From assembly GCF_026262505.1 (NCBI RefSeq), contig NC_067205.1:24867693-24931692 (forward strand): a stretch of DNA of 64,000 nucleotides, in the 5' to 3' direction. A program made the translations under genes and the position numbers. This DNA comes from Trichomonas vaginalis G3 (taxonomy: Eukaryota > Parabasalia > Trichomonadida > Trichomonadidae). The notes beneath the pieces are model-generated. The model had not been told where the DNA came from. It saw nothing but the letters and a program-made list of their open reading frames with translations, and ran no database searches. The first letter of the stretch is position 1. Every line of letters starts with the position of its first letter. This document shows, in pieces, positions 26,763 to 34,969 of this stretch.

Positions 26763-28169
26763 TCATTGAACGCGGTACCATGCGAATATAGTCACAAATG
26801 GTGGCATATAGTCTGCTCCACTTCCTGTTGGATTTGTTGTGAAAGTGTGTGAATGATTTCCTCCTGGTTCAGTTTGTCGAAAAGTCTTTTTTGCTGAATG
26901 GTTATAATCTGGAGATAAAACGTCATTGCCAGCTTTATATTCTGAGTTGTATAATGGATGGTCTCGTAATGAGTGGCTATGGTCGCCAGAAAAGTTTGTC
27001 GTTCCTGTATGAGTGTGCGGTGGAAGGTTTGCTTCAGTAATTTTCTTCGAACCTCCTGTTTGCTTTGAAGAGTTCGCACAGTATAAGAATTTATCTACAA
27101 TCTGCTCCCACATACCAAAACCTAAAACTGTTTCTGGATTTGTTGAATTCATTGACGTATAAATAGAACCTATAGGATATAATGTTTGAAGTATTTCTGT
27201 CTTTAATGTTTGAAGCTCTGTTTTGTCTGCTTTCTTATCTAACATTGTTGGTAGTTCATATGCTTCAAAGTTTCTGGCATGATCTTCGATATTCCTGCAA
27301 CTCTTATCTAAATTGTTAAGAGTATCTTTTACGCTTGTACTTGGATTTTCTAATGGTGCACTTGAACCAAGGTCAAAGTTCAATATTATGTCGTCTGCTC
27401 TAACAGTAGTGAAGGATTTATGTGTATGGTTCTTGTCGGCTTTACTGTCTAAAGAAGTTTGAAGTTCATTTATATCGGAGATATTGTGTTTATGAGATTT
27501 CAAAACTTTGTTCGTTGCGTCAAGTTCAACTTTGTCAGCTTTACTTTTAATAGCATCTTCAAACGTTATTTTTGACTTAACTCTCAAAGTAAATCTTGGT
27601 TCAACTAATACACCGTTAACATTGAAAGTAGAGGCATAAATTTCACCGGTATAACCAAATGCTTCTGGTGCTTTAGCTACATCATACTGTACAGTACAGC
27701 TTATGTCATAACCTTTAGCACGAATGTATTTATATCTTCTTTCATTAACATTTTTTGTCTTCGCTTCATCACTTCGTGTTAAATATCCATGATAGTCCGT
27801 TATAATCTGTTCATCTGAAGTTATATAATGAACGTGGTTTTTATCTGCTTTTTCGGCTAATTTCTCTTCTATCTCATTTATTTCAAGTTCATGCCTACCA
27901 CCACCTCCCGAAGAAGTATTTTTCTTCAGCTCTTGAAGAACGTCCACTTCGCCATCTTTGGTGTCAATAATGAGACTTTGTGTTAAAACCTTTCCTGTCT
28001 TAATGGATGTTTGTAAAACTTCTTCTTCACCGTGTTCGGGGTCATGGTCGTCATCATATCTTGTGAAATCAGAGATGTTGTCATACATTAAGCATATCTG
28101 TCTCAAAAGTTCTGCTATTTGAAACTGGAACGAAAGATATACAGAACTTTCATCATCTCCTAAAGTCAA
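26763..28169 (-). CDS. Phage tail-collar-like fibre protein (E3)
   Basis: 468 residues, whole. The N-terminal part is coiled-coil. Modules 'AEKADKNHVHYITSDEQIIT', 'DINELQTSLDSKADKNHTHK' and 'SFTTVRADDIILN' follow, then the collar head: PIGSIYTSMNST, GFGMWEQIVDKFLYCANSSK, GGSKKITEANLPPHTHTG, several HSH motifs and YMPPFVTIFAWYRV. This matches the architecture of phage short tail fibres with metal-binding histidines. Its start overlaps the end of the coiled-coil gene 28166 by four bases, indicating one transcript. A role in attachment is inferred from family knowledge. Confidence 0.85.
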   Translation of the reverse strand: MTLGDDESSVYLSFQFQIAELLRQICLMYDNISDFTRYDDDHDPEHGEEEVLQTSIKTGKVLTQSLIIDTKDGEVDVLQELKKNTSSGGGGRHELEINEIEEKLAEKADKNHVHYITSDEQIITDYHGYLTRSDEAKTKNVNERRYKYIRAKGYDISCTVQYDVAKAPEAFGYTGEIYASTFNVNGVLVEPRFTLRVKSKITFEDAIKSKADKVELDATNKVLKSHKHNISDINELQTSLDSKADKNHTHKSFTTVRADDIILNFDLGSSAPLENPSTSVKDTLNNLDKSCRNIEDHARNFEAYELPTMLDKKADKTELQTLKTEILQTLYPIGSIYTSMNSTNPETVLGFGMWEQIVDKFLYCANSSKQTGGSKKITEANLPPHTHTGTTNFSGDHSHSLRDHPLYNSEYKAGNDVLSPDYNHSAKKTFRQTEPGGNHSHTFTTNPTGSGADYMPPFVTIFAWYRVQ

Positions 28170-28867
28170 GTCTGCTTTCTTAAGTATTTCTTGAATGTAT
28201 GCAATGAGAACAGAGTACCTTGGAAATATTCGAACAATATTTCATTAGCTGTTGGTTTTGGTGGTTCTTCTGGAGTTTCTGTTGTTTCAGTTCCTTCTGG
28301 AGTTTCTGTTGGAGTTTCTGCATCTCTTGACTTCAATGCTCTTGCTCTCAAAGACCTAAATGTTAGAGCACCGGGTTTTACAAAGGACTTTATAAATGCT
28401 TTAATAGTTCCTGGTAAGTTATTGTTAGCATTAAGTAAGTTCCTTATGCTTCCATCATGTACGTCCATAGCACTATGTAAAAAATCTATACTTTTCTTGT
28501 AGTCAGCAATAGACTGACTGTGATTTTTTAAAGATTTGTCACCTTTAAGCCAATCTTCATGCATGTCTGATACTGAGCCAAGAATATCATTTGCTTCCTT
28601 TAGTGTATTTTGTGCTTCTCGTAAAGTATCCAATCTCGTACGTGCATTGTTTGCTATACGTCTTACAGTATCTATTTGACTCCTTGTTTCTTGCATCCAA
28701 CCAGATAAAGTTTTAATAGTATCCGAACCATTTGAAATGAAGTTCAAAGCATTTTTAACGTCATCTAAAACTTCTTCACCAAGTACTGCCCATATCTTTC
28801 CGATTTGGTATTGAAGAACTCCATATGAAGCAGCTATTAACCAGTATTTATAAGGTCCCATATCCAT
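28166..28867 (-). CDS. Coiled-coil stalk-like protein with N-terminal hydrophobic segment (E3)
   Basis: 233 residues. MDMGPYKYWLIAASYGVLQY is a probable membrane or anchor segment. It is followed by long heptad-rich helices (TIKTLSGWMQETRSQIDTVR, then ARTRLDTLREAQNTLKEAND) and a Pro/Thr/Glu linker (TPTETPEGTETTETPEEPP). It lies between the fibre gene (4-bp overlap) and the collagen-like gene (overlapping start) on one strand, so the three probably form one attachment apparatus (inference). No named family. Confidence 0.6.
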   Translation of the reverse strand: MDMGPYKYWLIAASYGVLQYQIGKIWAVLGEEVLDDVKNALNFISNGSDTIKTLSGWMQETRSQIDTVRRIANNARTRLDTLREAQNTLKEANDILGSVSDMHEDWLKGDKSLKNHSQSIADYKKSIDFLHSAMDVHDGSIRNLLNANNNLPGTIKAFIKSFVKPGALTFRSLRARALKSRDAETPTETPEGTETTETPEEPPKPTANEILFEYFQGTLFSLHTFKKYLRKQT

Positions 28868-29418
28868 GATTTAGCAGTTTTTCCATCCTTTCCATCCTTT
28901 CCATCCAAACCGTTTTCGCCTTGAGGTCCTTGTATTCCTTGTATTCCTTGAGGTCCTTGTATTCCTTGTATTCCTTGTGGTCCGGTGTCACCCTTCTCTC
29001 CTTTCAGTTCATCTTTATGTTCGTTATAATATTCTAATGTCATAAGGTGTACATCATTACTGCTACCAGCAACGCCAAGAATTTGTTTCTCATTCATGAC
29101 TAAATTCTTTAGGCATTTAATGTTGTCGTCAAATCGAAAGCTCTTTAACAATTCAATGAGAACATTCAGTACTTTCACTAATGAGGCATCTACTGTAGAA
29201 TTTATATATTGCACCGTTCCATCATTTATGATGGGAACCTTGCTTGTTGTAATGAATGGGTCATAAGTGTTAAAAGTATCGAAATCAATGACTTTTTTAG
29301 TTTTTCCATCGTCAATGACTAAATCATTGCCTTCAATGGTTAAAGTTGAGTTTTCGTTTACTAGTTCATGTGCTCTTCTTGCTTCATTTGTTTCATACGC
29401 ATATGCAGCAATAGTCAT
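28837..29418 (-). CDS. Collagen-like fibre protein (E3)
   Basis: 193 residues. The N-terminal globular part starts MTIAAYAYETNEARRAHELV. The C-terminal third has about fifteen Gly-X-Y triplets (GEKGDTGPQGIQGIQGPQGI ... GLDGKDGKDGK) and a short tail (TAKSWIWDLINTG). Collagen-like triplets form trimeric stalks in phage and giant-virus fibres. The DNA shows the matching 18-bp repeats (~28895-28985). It overlaps the next gene downstream by ~30 bp. Confidence 0.8.
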   Translation of the reverse strand: MTIAAYAYETNEARRAHELVNENSTLTIEGNDLVIDDGKTKKVIDFDTFNTYDPFITTSKVPIINDGTVQYINSTVDASLVKVLNVLIELLKSFRFDDNIKCLKNLVMNEKQILGVAGSSNDVHLMTLEYYNEHKDELKGEKGDTGPQGIQGIQGPQGIQGIQGPQGENGLDGKDGKDGKTAKSWIWDLINTG

Positions 29419-29435
29419 ATTTTAATGAGAATAAA

Positions 29436-30197
29436 ATGTTGTTCTATTTGCAAAGTACAGACCCAAACGAATACGGGACAGTAAAGCTACAAACAAACTT
29501 AGGTCTTCAGAATGAAGCACTTGCTTTCAGAGTTGTTGACTTCAATACTATCGCAACTTTTGTCATAACAGATGAACAGATTTCATAGAGATTGAAATAG
29601 ATGACAAAGAAGTTTATAACATTTCCTAACAGAGCAGAGTATAGAATAGATAAAATTGCTGGAGTCATAGATACTCTCATAAATGAAGAAACTATTGACA
29701 ACATAGATGTCGAACTCTCTTCTGAGGGAACATTGAAGTTCAGTTATGCGAAGGAGTTTAAGATAACACGAATGAGTCATAGAGTTCAATTGCTTCTGGG
29801 AGCATACCATATGACATTTCCTTTGAAAAGTGTTGACAAAACGATTGAGATGAAATCTGTTCCATACGTATGTTATGGTAATTGTTTGTACATTGAGTCT
29901 AAAATAGCTAATGTCACAGGTATTTCAGGAGTTAATAGTAAAGGTTCAGTAGAATATAAGTCTTTCTGTTATGAAGTAAATTCAATGTTCATTCCAAACG
30001 TTCCTGTCATAGCAACTCATTTAGGTAAATGGGTTCGCATTAGTCCTCATAATTTGAAAGACATGCAATTCAGACTTGTTGACTTTCAAGGAGAGCCTGT
30101 AGAACTGAAGGCACCAGTGCGAATGACTGTTGAAGTTGACTTTTTAGAAAATATTAAATGCAACAGCTTACAAGAGAACTCAGAGCTAAAAATATAA
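29436..30197 (+). pseudogene. Minor capsid (penton-like) protein candidate (E3)
   Basis: The N-terminal part reads MLFYLQSTDPNEYGTVKLQT and the C-terminal part SFCYEVNSMFIPNVPVIATH, then MQFRLVDFQGEPVELKAPVR before a beta strand. The ending '-L-V-D-x-x-G-E-P-V-x-L-' is typical of Polinton penton proteins (single jelly roll). E2 has the counterpart at 38744 (ITLTLVDANFVPVKLLCPMY). It is adjacent to fibre genes and the packaging ATPase. About one break is likely. Confidence 0.65.
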
Positions 30198-30320
30198 AGT
30201 ATGAATGTTATGTATTAGGTCATGAACTTTGGTTGTTGCTGTTTGATGAAACAAATGAGTTAGTTATGTCAGTCAAGAGAACAGAAAAATATTGTGTTAG
30301 TGAAACTGCACCAAGTCAAT
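30159..30320 (+). CDS. Small ORF overlapping the penton-like gene end (E3)
   Basis: About 53 residues from MQQLTRELRAKNIKYECYVL, ending ...VSETAPSQ. It overlaps the end of the preceding gene by ~40 bp in another frame. Overlapping small genes are usual in these elements, but codon support is thin. Confidence 0.35.
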
Positions 30321-30404
30321 AAGATTAGGTTTGCATTATGAAGATGAGTTCGATACTGTTGAAGAAGTTTTTGGATAGATATACAAATTGCTAACTTGAA
30401 ATTT

Positions 30405-30445
30405 TTTGACTGACGGCGCAAAGCGCCAAGACCGAAGGTCCTGAC
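30405..30445. terminator. Paired GC-rich mini-hairpins between convergent genes
   Basis: GGCGC-AAA-GCGCC (30415-30427) and GACC-GAA-GGTC (30430-30440) lie in an AT-rich spacer between plus-strand genes ending near 30320-30380 and the minus-strand gene ending at 30481. The placement suits an RNA 3'-end signal; unproven. Confidence 0.4.
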
Positions 30446-30480
30446 TGCTTTAATTTACTAAAACATATTTCAAACAAAGT

Positions 30481-31064
30481 TTATATTCTGTTGAAAGTTT
30501 TGTATACTCGTTCGAAATATTTATACTTAAACTCAACTCCTGTAGTTCCTGGTGTTTCAATGATGCGGATGTTACCTATTTTCATGAATAGTGGAGTTTG
30601 ACCACAGCATTCGATTTCAGGGTCGAGATAGTCAATGACACATTGTTTCCCTGTTATTCGTGATATAACATTTTCAAGGTCCTCCTTTGTTAAAATTATT
30701 TGGTTTTTGCTTATAAGATTTGTCAAAAGCTTCTTATCGTCTTTGAGTAAAATTGTTTGGTATAACTGAAGAAGGTAATGGTCTACGTTATCTGAAGGAT
30801 TTGTTTGAACATTTGTGTAGGGTTGTCGTTGGCTTCTCTTGAAAGAATTTGGTCCAGTGGTGGATACTCTAACTTAACATCTGATGTAGCGTTAGCGTTT
30901 GAAGCTGTGTTTAAATTCACGGATTTCAGCTCTGGTTCTTTTTCTTTCAAACACTCTGAACTATAGTTCTTTATGACAATATTGTTTGTCGTTCGTGAGT
31001 CAACATTTGATGTTGGTTCAATTGGAACATTAACGGCACCAGCTAAGATGGATTTGCTTCTCAT
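30481..31064 (-). pseudogene. Unidentified E3 protein related to E2 38161-38739 (broken)
   Basis: N-terminal part MRSKSILAGAVNVPIEPTSN; the C-terminal part carries IDYLDPEIECCGQTPLFMKI then VEFKYKYFERVYKTF. The E2 protein has the same ending (IEPDISCCGVSYNAIDKIYV ... LNLKYSFPDVIKIF) and the same position beside the penton-like gene. The conserved 'ECCG/SCCG' pair stands out. Function unknown. About one or two breaks. Confidence 0.5.
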
Positions 31065-31086
31065 TTCATATAGAATAAAAACCTTT

Positions 31087-31489
31087 TATATGTATGAAAT
31101 GAACAATATACTCGACAAGGGTTTGAATGTAAAGCTAACGAATGAAAATATTGTTGAATTCACTGAGACAGGTGCTGTGTATAAAGATGTAGAACTACTG
31201 AACAAAAGAGCTAAGGGAAGAAGCAGGAATATGAACAAAGGTGGAAGCCTATAAAAATTTATGTCAATGATGGCTCAGGAGGTTCAAACATAAAGTATGC
31301 AGAAAGTTATAGAGTTTATGCTCTCAAAGGTGAAAAGCCTTCATTTAAGAACAGCTATTCTAACGCATATCCTCAAAAGCTAACGGATGGGGAAGTGGAT
31401 GATATGAATGACAGCAAAAATATTAACAGAAATGGCGACAGAGATGCATGGAATTTGTTTACCATCAGTCAATTGAAGGTTAAACTTTA
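31087..31489 (+). pseudogene. Unidentified small gene, plus strand (E3, broken)
   Basis: Starts near MYEMNNILDKGLNVKLTNEN and keeps coding character to a stop just before the convergent ATPase end. The second half reads KYAESYRVYALKGEKPSF. It is divergent from the gene ending at 30481, with leader TTTTTATTCTATATGAAATG on the other strand. Not recognised; about one break. Confidence 0.4.
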
Positions 31490-32372
31490 AAACAATGTTG
31501 GTCGTTCCCATGGAATATTTTTGACTTTAATGGTATTAGTCATGATATGAATCTCAAGGTATGAACGAGGAGAGATGAGAGACTTATATGCTTCCCAAAT
31601 TTCTTCAAAAGGTAATGTTATACCTGACTGTTTCCAAATGAGTTCAATATCATAGCGTGAGAAACCTTGAAAGATAACGAAGTCAGTTATGAGACGTTTT
31701 ATGTTTAAAGCAAGGAAACGCCATGTTTGCATAAGTATTGCTACAGTTAAATGGTAATGTCTGACTTTAGTTATGATGTTAGCTAATGGTGAGTCAGGCT
31801 TTGACACTAAACCTTTTCCGGAGAAGTCGTCACAAACGAGCAGAGTATTTGAAGGATACTTTTTGAAGGGGTATTTTGAAAGTTTTGACAGAATGTAGTT
31901 TGTCAGTCGTTTCATATCGTAAACTCCTGAGTACTGACGTAAGTGGTGTTTGTCAATAATTCTTTCCATCTCTCTGAAGTCTTTTGCATTCCTGACTGTA
32001 TAAATTCAACGATGGCATAATATTTCCTCTTACGTCGAATGTAACGTTGAAGAAATTCAATGAGTTCACTGTCTGGAACTTTAACGACAGAGGCTTGAAC
32101 TTTTGACATAAATGTTTTCGCTGTTGATCCATAGAGTCTGAAGTTGCTGATATAATGATTTGGTCATAGTAAGAGTCGTTTCCTAAACGCTCTGTTATGA
32201 GTATATGACGAATGAGGTTAAATGTCTTACCTGAACCCATCTTTCCACAATAGAAATAAACACCATTTGAACAGAACTCATAGTCCTTACTGAAAGGAAG
32301 AATGAGAGAAGAGTTAAGTTTGTCTGTAGTTTCATTCATGTCTTCATCTACGTCATGTATTAAATGCTTCAT
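31487..32372 (-). pseudogene. Packaging ATPase, FtsK/HerA-type (A32-like) (E3, broken)
   Basis: Walker A GKMGSGKTFN sits after GVYFYC, and a Walker B-like TLLVCDDFSGKGL follows; between and after are IIISATSDSMDQ and VIFQGFSRYDIELIWKQSG. The E2 homologue at 41756 has APPGSGKTF and LLILDDF. The family pumps genome DNA into preformed capsids. About two breaks. It is divergent from the vertex-like gene at 32389 across a 16-bp shared leader. Confidence 0.8.
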
Positions 32373-32388
32373 TTTATCTCCATTAAAA
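32373..32388. promoter_or_regulatory. Shared divergent class-i leader TTTTATCTCCATTAAAAATG
   Basis: Only 16 bp separate the ATPase start (minus) and the vertex-like start (plus); TTTTAATGGAGATAAAATG reads on the minus strand and TTTTATCTCCATTAAAAATG on the plus strand. Confidence 0.5.
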
Positions 32389-33272
32389 ATGCAAGTCAGA
32401 AATATTCAGAACATAGCACCGAGTCTAACTGACAAGAGTATAAAGATATACTATGAACATGTTATGATGAAACCAACCAAAATTCAAGAAAGTCAGTATA
32501 CTTATGAATATCCAAGACACTGGGTAGAGTATGTAGGAGGTGAGAAAGCTATTGAAATCAGACAGGTTCGAAGTATTCCAGCAGGAAGAACAATATTATT
32601 GAAGAACTTTAATGTTTTGAGATATAATGATGAAACAAAGAAGCAAGATAGTTTCCCTGTTGCTGTGTATGTGAACCTAGACACAGGAGATGACATGAAA
32701 GTTTTTAATACAAAGCTTCAAACGGTAGTGAGAGAACAACTGACTGCGGAAGGACATCCATTACCTTCAGAAGTTACCATAGCATATAATTTTGAAACAA
32801 ACTCAATAGATTTTAAAGTCATCTCTGCAAAGAAGTCAGGATTTACATTTAATGAAGCAGATGTATATTCGAATGAAAACTTCAAAGCTATTGCATGGTT
32901 AGATAATGACGATTGCTTTAAGAAAATATTTAAATTCAGTGACTCAAAGATGTCAATAGATGACCTTCGGGAATGTTACCATCGACGTTTACAGTTGAAG
33001 GTTCAGCAGGATTGCTTACAAGATTGTCAATTGGTGGTATTTGGTCTCGTGAGAACATTGTTATAAAATCCAGTATAAGTGAATTTGCTGAAGAATCTAT
33101 ATTATGTCTTTCAAACTACATGTATTCGCCACCGAAGCATTATAGTATAACAAACTTTGTCAGTAAGTTTAACATAAGACTTGTCGAACCTTCTTCAATG
33201 AAAGATGTTGTGCTACCTAAAGATGGAAAGGATGGACTCATTATTGAGATGATTTTAATGCATATTAAATGA
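32389..33272 (+). pseudogene. Virion-associated-like protein, vertex-like family (E3, second paralogue)
   Basis: Starts MQVRNIQNIAPSLTDKSIKI. The block YTYEYPRHWVEYVGGEKAIE corresponds to 'YRFDYPLRW..KAIGFRR' of the E0/E1/E2/E5 proteins. The C-terminal part has ESILCLSNYMYSPPKHYSIT and DGLIIEMILMHIK, parallel to SFLCLANDFYEKP...LELSFIYN. Two members of the family in one element (with 16312) suggest two structural positions. About one break. Confidence 0.6.
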
Positions 33273-33391
33273 GCTTGTTCTTGAAAGTCATTCATGATGA
33301 AATAACTGTTGTAGAAGATGTTAGCAATTGTTCAGACATTTTGAAGCGAATAGATGAGATAAGAAAGAAGTTAGATAGACCGCAAAGGTGA
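33269..33391 (+). CDS. 40-residue small protein (E3)
   Basis: ATG overlaps the preceding stop (ATGA). It reads MSLFLKVIHDEITVVEDVSN then a basic helix ending KKLDRPQR. Translational coupling is suggested by the overlap. Unknown function. Confidence 0.4.
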   Translation: MSLFLKVIHDEITVVEDVSNCSDILKRIDEIRKKLDRPQR

Positions 33392-33490
33392 GGGCGAAGC
33401 CCATGAGAACGCTTATGTTTCATTGACTTTCTCCAGTAACGAGAACTTTTATGAGATAATATTGAAGAGAGATGATTTTAATATGGGTAA

Positions 33491-34018
33491 ATGGTAGCTT
33501 GGGCAGCTTTAGGCGCAATGGGAACAAAAGCATTAGCATTTGGAGCAAAAGCACTTGGAGCTTATGACGCAGTAAATAAAATGAGTGGAGGAAGGGTTTC
33601 GAAGACATTAGATGCAAATAAAGGAAAGATTGGAGGCTGGGTTGCAAAGAAGTTAAGATTAAATAAAATAGGGCTCATAAATAAAGCATCCAATTTGGTT
33701 GCGACTGAGTCAGAAAATGCTTTAGGAAAGGACGATGAGTTTGCAAAACACGCAAAAGACTTTAATGACCAGATGAAAGGTGAAACAATGCATTTAAATA
33801 GAGTCGATGGAACTAAAGAAAATGTTTCTTCTCCACCAGTAGTTCTTCCGTATGGTCCCTATGGAATGTATGGAAACCCTTACGAAAGACCATTTGACCC
33901 ATTGACTGGTGGAAGTAACTGGTATCATTACGGACGAAGAAGAAAGACAGTCAAGTTGGAGACAGACGTGAAGAAAGCAACTAAAAAGAAACCAAGGAAG
34001 AGAGTTATAAAGCAATGA
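33491..34018 (+). CDS. Gly/Ala-rich basic-tailed small virion-like protein (E3)
   Basis: 175 residues. The N-terminus is a hydrophobic Ala/Gly stretch (VAWAALGAMGTKALAFGAKA LGAY), followed by a basic amphipathic region, a Pro/Tyr-rich segment (VVLPYGPYGMYGNPYERPFD) and a Lys/Arg tail (KKATKKKPRKRVIKQ). The layout resembles small core or membrane-active minor proteins of adeno-like viruses and parallels the 133-residue E1/E2 protein. Its first codon may be the ATG at 33484 or 33491. The last codons lie in the right terminal repeat. Confidence 0.55.
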   Translation: MVAWAALGAMGTKALAFGAKALGAYDAVNKMSGGRVSKTLDANKGKIGGWVAKKLRLNKIGLINKASNLVATESENALGKDDEFAKHAKDFNDQMKGETMHLNRVDGTKENVSSPPVVLPYGPYGMYGNPYERPFDPLTGGSNWYHYGRRRKTVKLETDVKKATKKKPRKRVIKQ

Positions 34019-34051
34019 ATTCAACAGGGTGAAAAAACAGGTGAAAAAAGA

Positions 34052-34065
34052 GGTGAGATCTCACC
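34052..34065. promoter_or_regulatory. AGATCT-centred palindrome, GGTGAGATCTCACC form
   Basis: Mirror copy of 13134-13147 in the right repeat, with GGTGAAAAAA direct half-sites on the left and CTTCACCTAAA on the right, upstream of the 94-residue gene. Confidence 0.65.
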
Positions 34066-34171
34066 ACTTCACCTAAATTTTAAATGGATGTTTTCATACG
34101 TGTGAGGGTGGTGATATCATTTATTTTTAAGTTTATTTTTTATTTTACTAAAAATTTTTATTTGGATGTAA

Positions 34172-34456
34172 ATGACAGAACAAAAGCAACTCATTCGAAT
34201 TCCACAGTATAACAAACATACATTTAAACATTTATTCTTCCTTCCTGAGCATAACATGTTCTTTCAAATACATCCGAGACCAGTTGACTTTTCATTGACT
34301 GTGTATAAAGATAGAAATAGTTATATCATTAAACCATACGATGACGAAGGTAAGTTATGTAAATTGTACGTTAAGAAGTTAGAGAAAGTTTATGGCTTCA
34401 AGTATGACTACAATAGGGTTAACACTGATGATGAAGATATTGAGGAAAATTTATGA
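34172..34456 (+). CDS. 94-residue protein encoded in E3 terminal repeat (right copy)
   Basis: Identical in sequence to the left copy at 12744-13028, because both lie in the inverted repeats; both are transcribed toward the element tips. See the left copy for description. Confidence 0.65.
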   Translation: MTEQKQLIRIPQYNKHTFKHLFFLPEHNMFFQIHPRPVDFSLTVYKDRNSYIIKPYDDEGKLCKLYVKKLEKVYGFKYDYNRVNTDDEDIEENL

Positions 34457-34685
34457 GAACATTAGTGAAGTCGTTAGTGAGAACGATAGTGAGAACGTTT
34501 ATTTTTACATTAGTGAGTTCGTTAGTGAAGTGAAGTGGTTGGCAGCTTTGTAAATATTTAAGGTTAAGTTAGTTTTTGCGTTCATGTTGTAAAATATACG
34601 TTAACGGTTTTGTAAAGTGTCAAATTCACAAGTATTGGGTAAAGTGGAACGCAGTGCCACCATACCCAAGACTTGTATACTAACT

Positions 34686-34690
34686 ACGAA
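34686..34690. repeat. Target-site duplication ACGAA, right of E3
   Basis: Second copy of the E3 target duplication; E2 capsid-like coding resumes right after it. Confidence 0.75.
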
Positions 34691-34969
34691 TGCGACAATG
34701 CCATTAGAAGGTCAGAAATAGTTCCTGGAACTTACGAATATACAACTGCTGTTTCTTATGGAAACGTAGGTGAGTTTGGAGAAGGTTCTTCAACAACAGT
34801 AGATATTGCTTGCGACAGGTTTCATATTATTTCTATTGACAACTCATTCTTATACGTGGAACAAGACATTGAAATAAAACCTTCTGCCAAGTTGTCTGAC
34901 AAGAAAGGTTGCAATGGAATTTTCTATGTCGGATACCAATATGCTCCAGAAGTTTTCATGGGATATAAG

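Larger units (their letters stand above)
12515..34685. mobile_element. E3: nested Polinton, 22.2 kb, inside the E2 capsid gene
   Basis: Bounded by inverted repeats starting AGTTAGTATACAAGT and by 5-bp duplications. It carries capsid candidate, minor capsid candidate, packaging ATPase, family-B polymerase, integrase, KilA-N and GIY-YIG proteins, fibre, coiled-coil and collagen-like proteins, and a small gene duplicated in both terminal repeats. The two terminal repeats differ, by eye, at only about one base and one single-base indel over ~690 bp, so the insertion is young. Some core genes are broken (polymerase with several breaks); capsid candidate, integrase, fibre and others look whole. Most proteins are distant from E2's. 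Confidence 0.85.
33995..34685. repeat. E3 right terminal inverted repeat (~691 bp)
   Basis: Reverse complement of 12515-13205 with about one substitution and one single-base indel seen by eye. Ends CTTGTATACTAACT, followed by the ACGAA duplication. Confidence 0.85.

Noticed and set aside
26763-28169. Prophage or bacterial contamination, because of the phage tail-collar fibre
   Set aside because: The gene lies inside the E3 terminal repeats next to Polinton integrase and capsid candidates, has an AT-rich eukaryotic-style leader and no Shine-Dalgarno, and has relatives in every element of the window.
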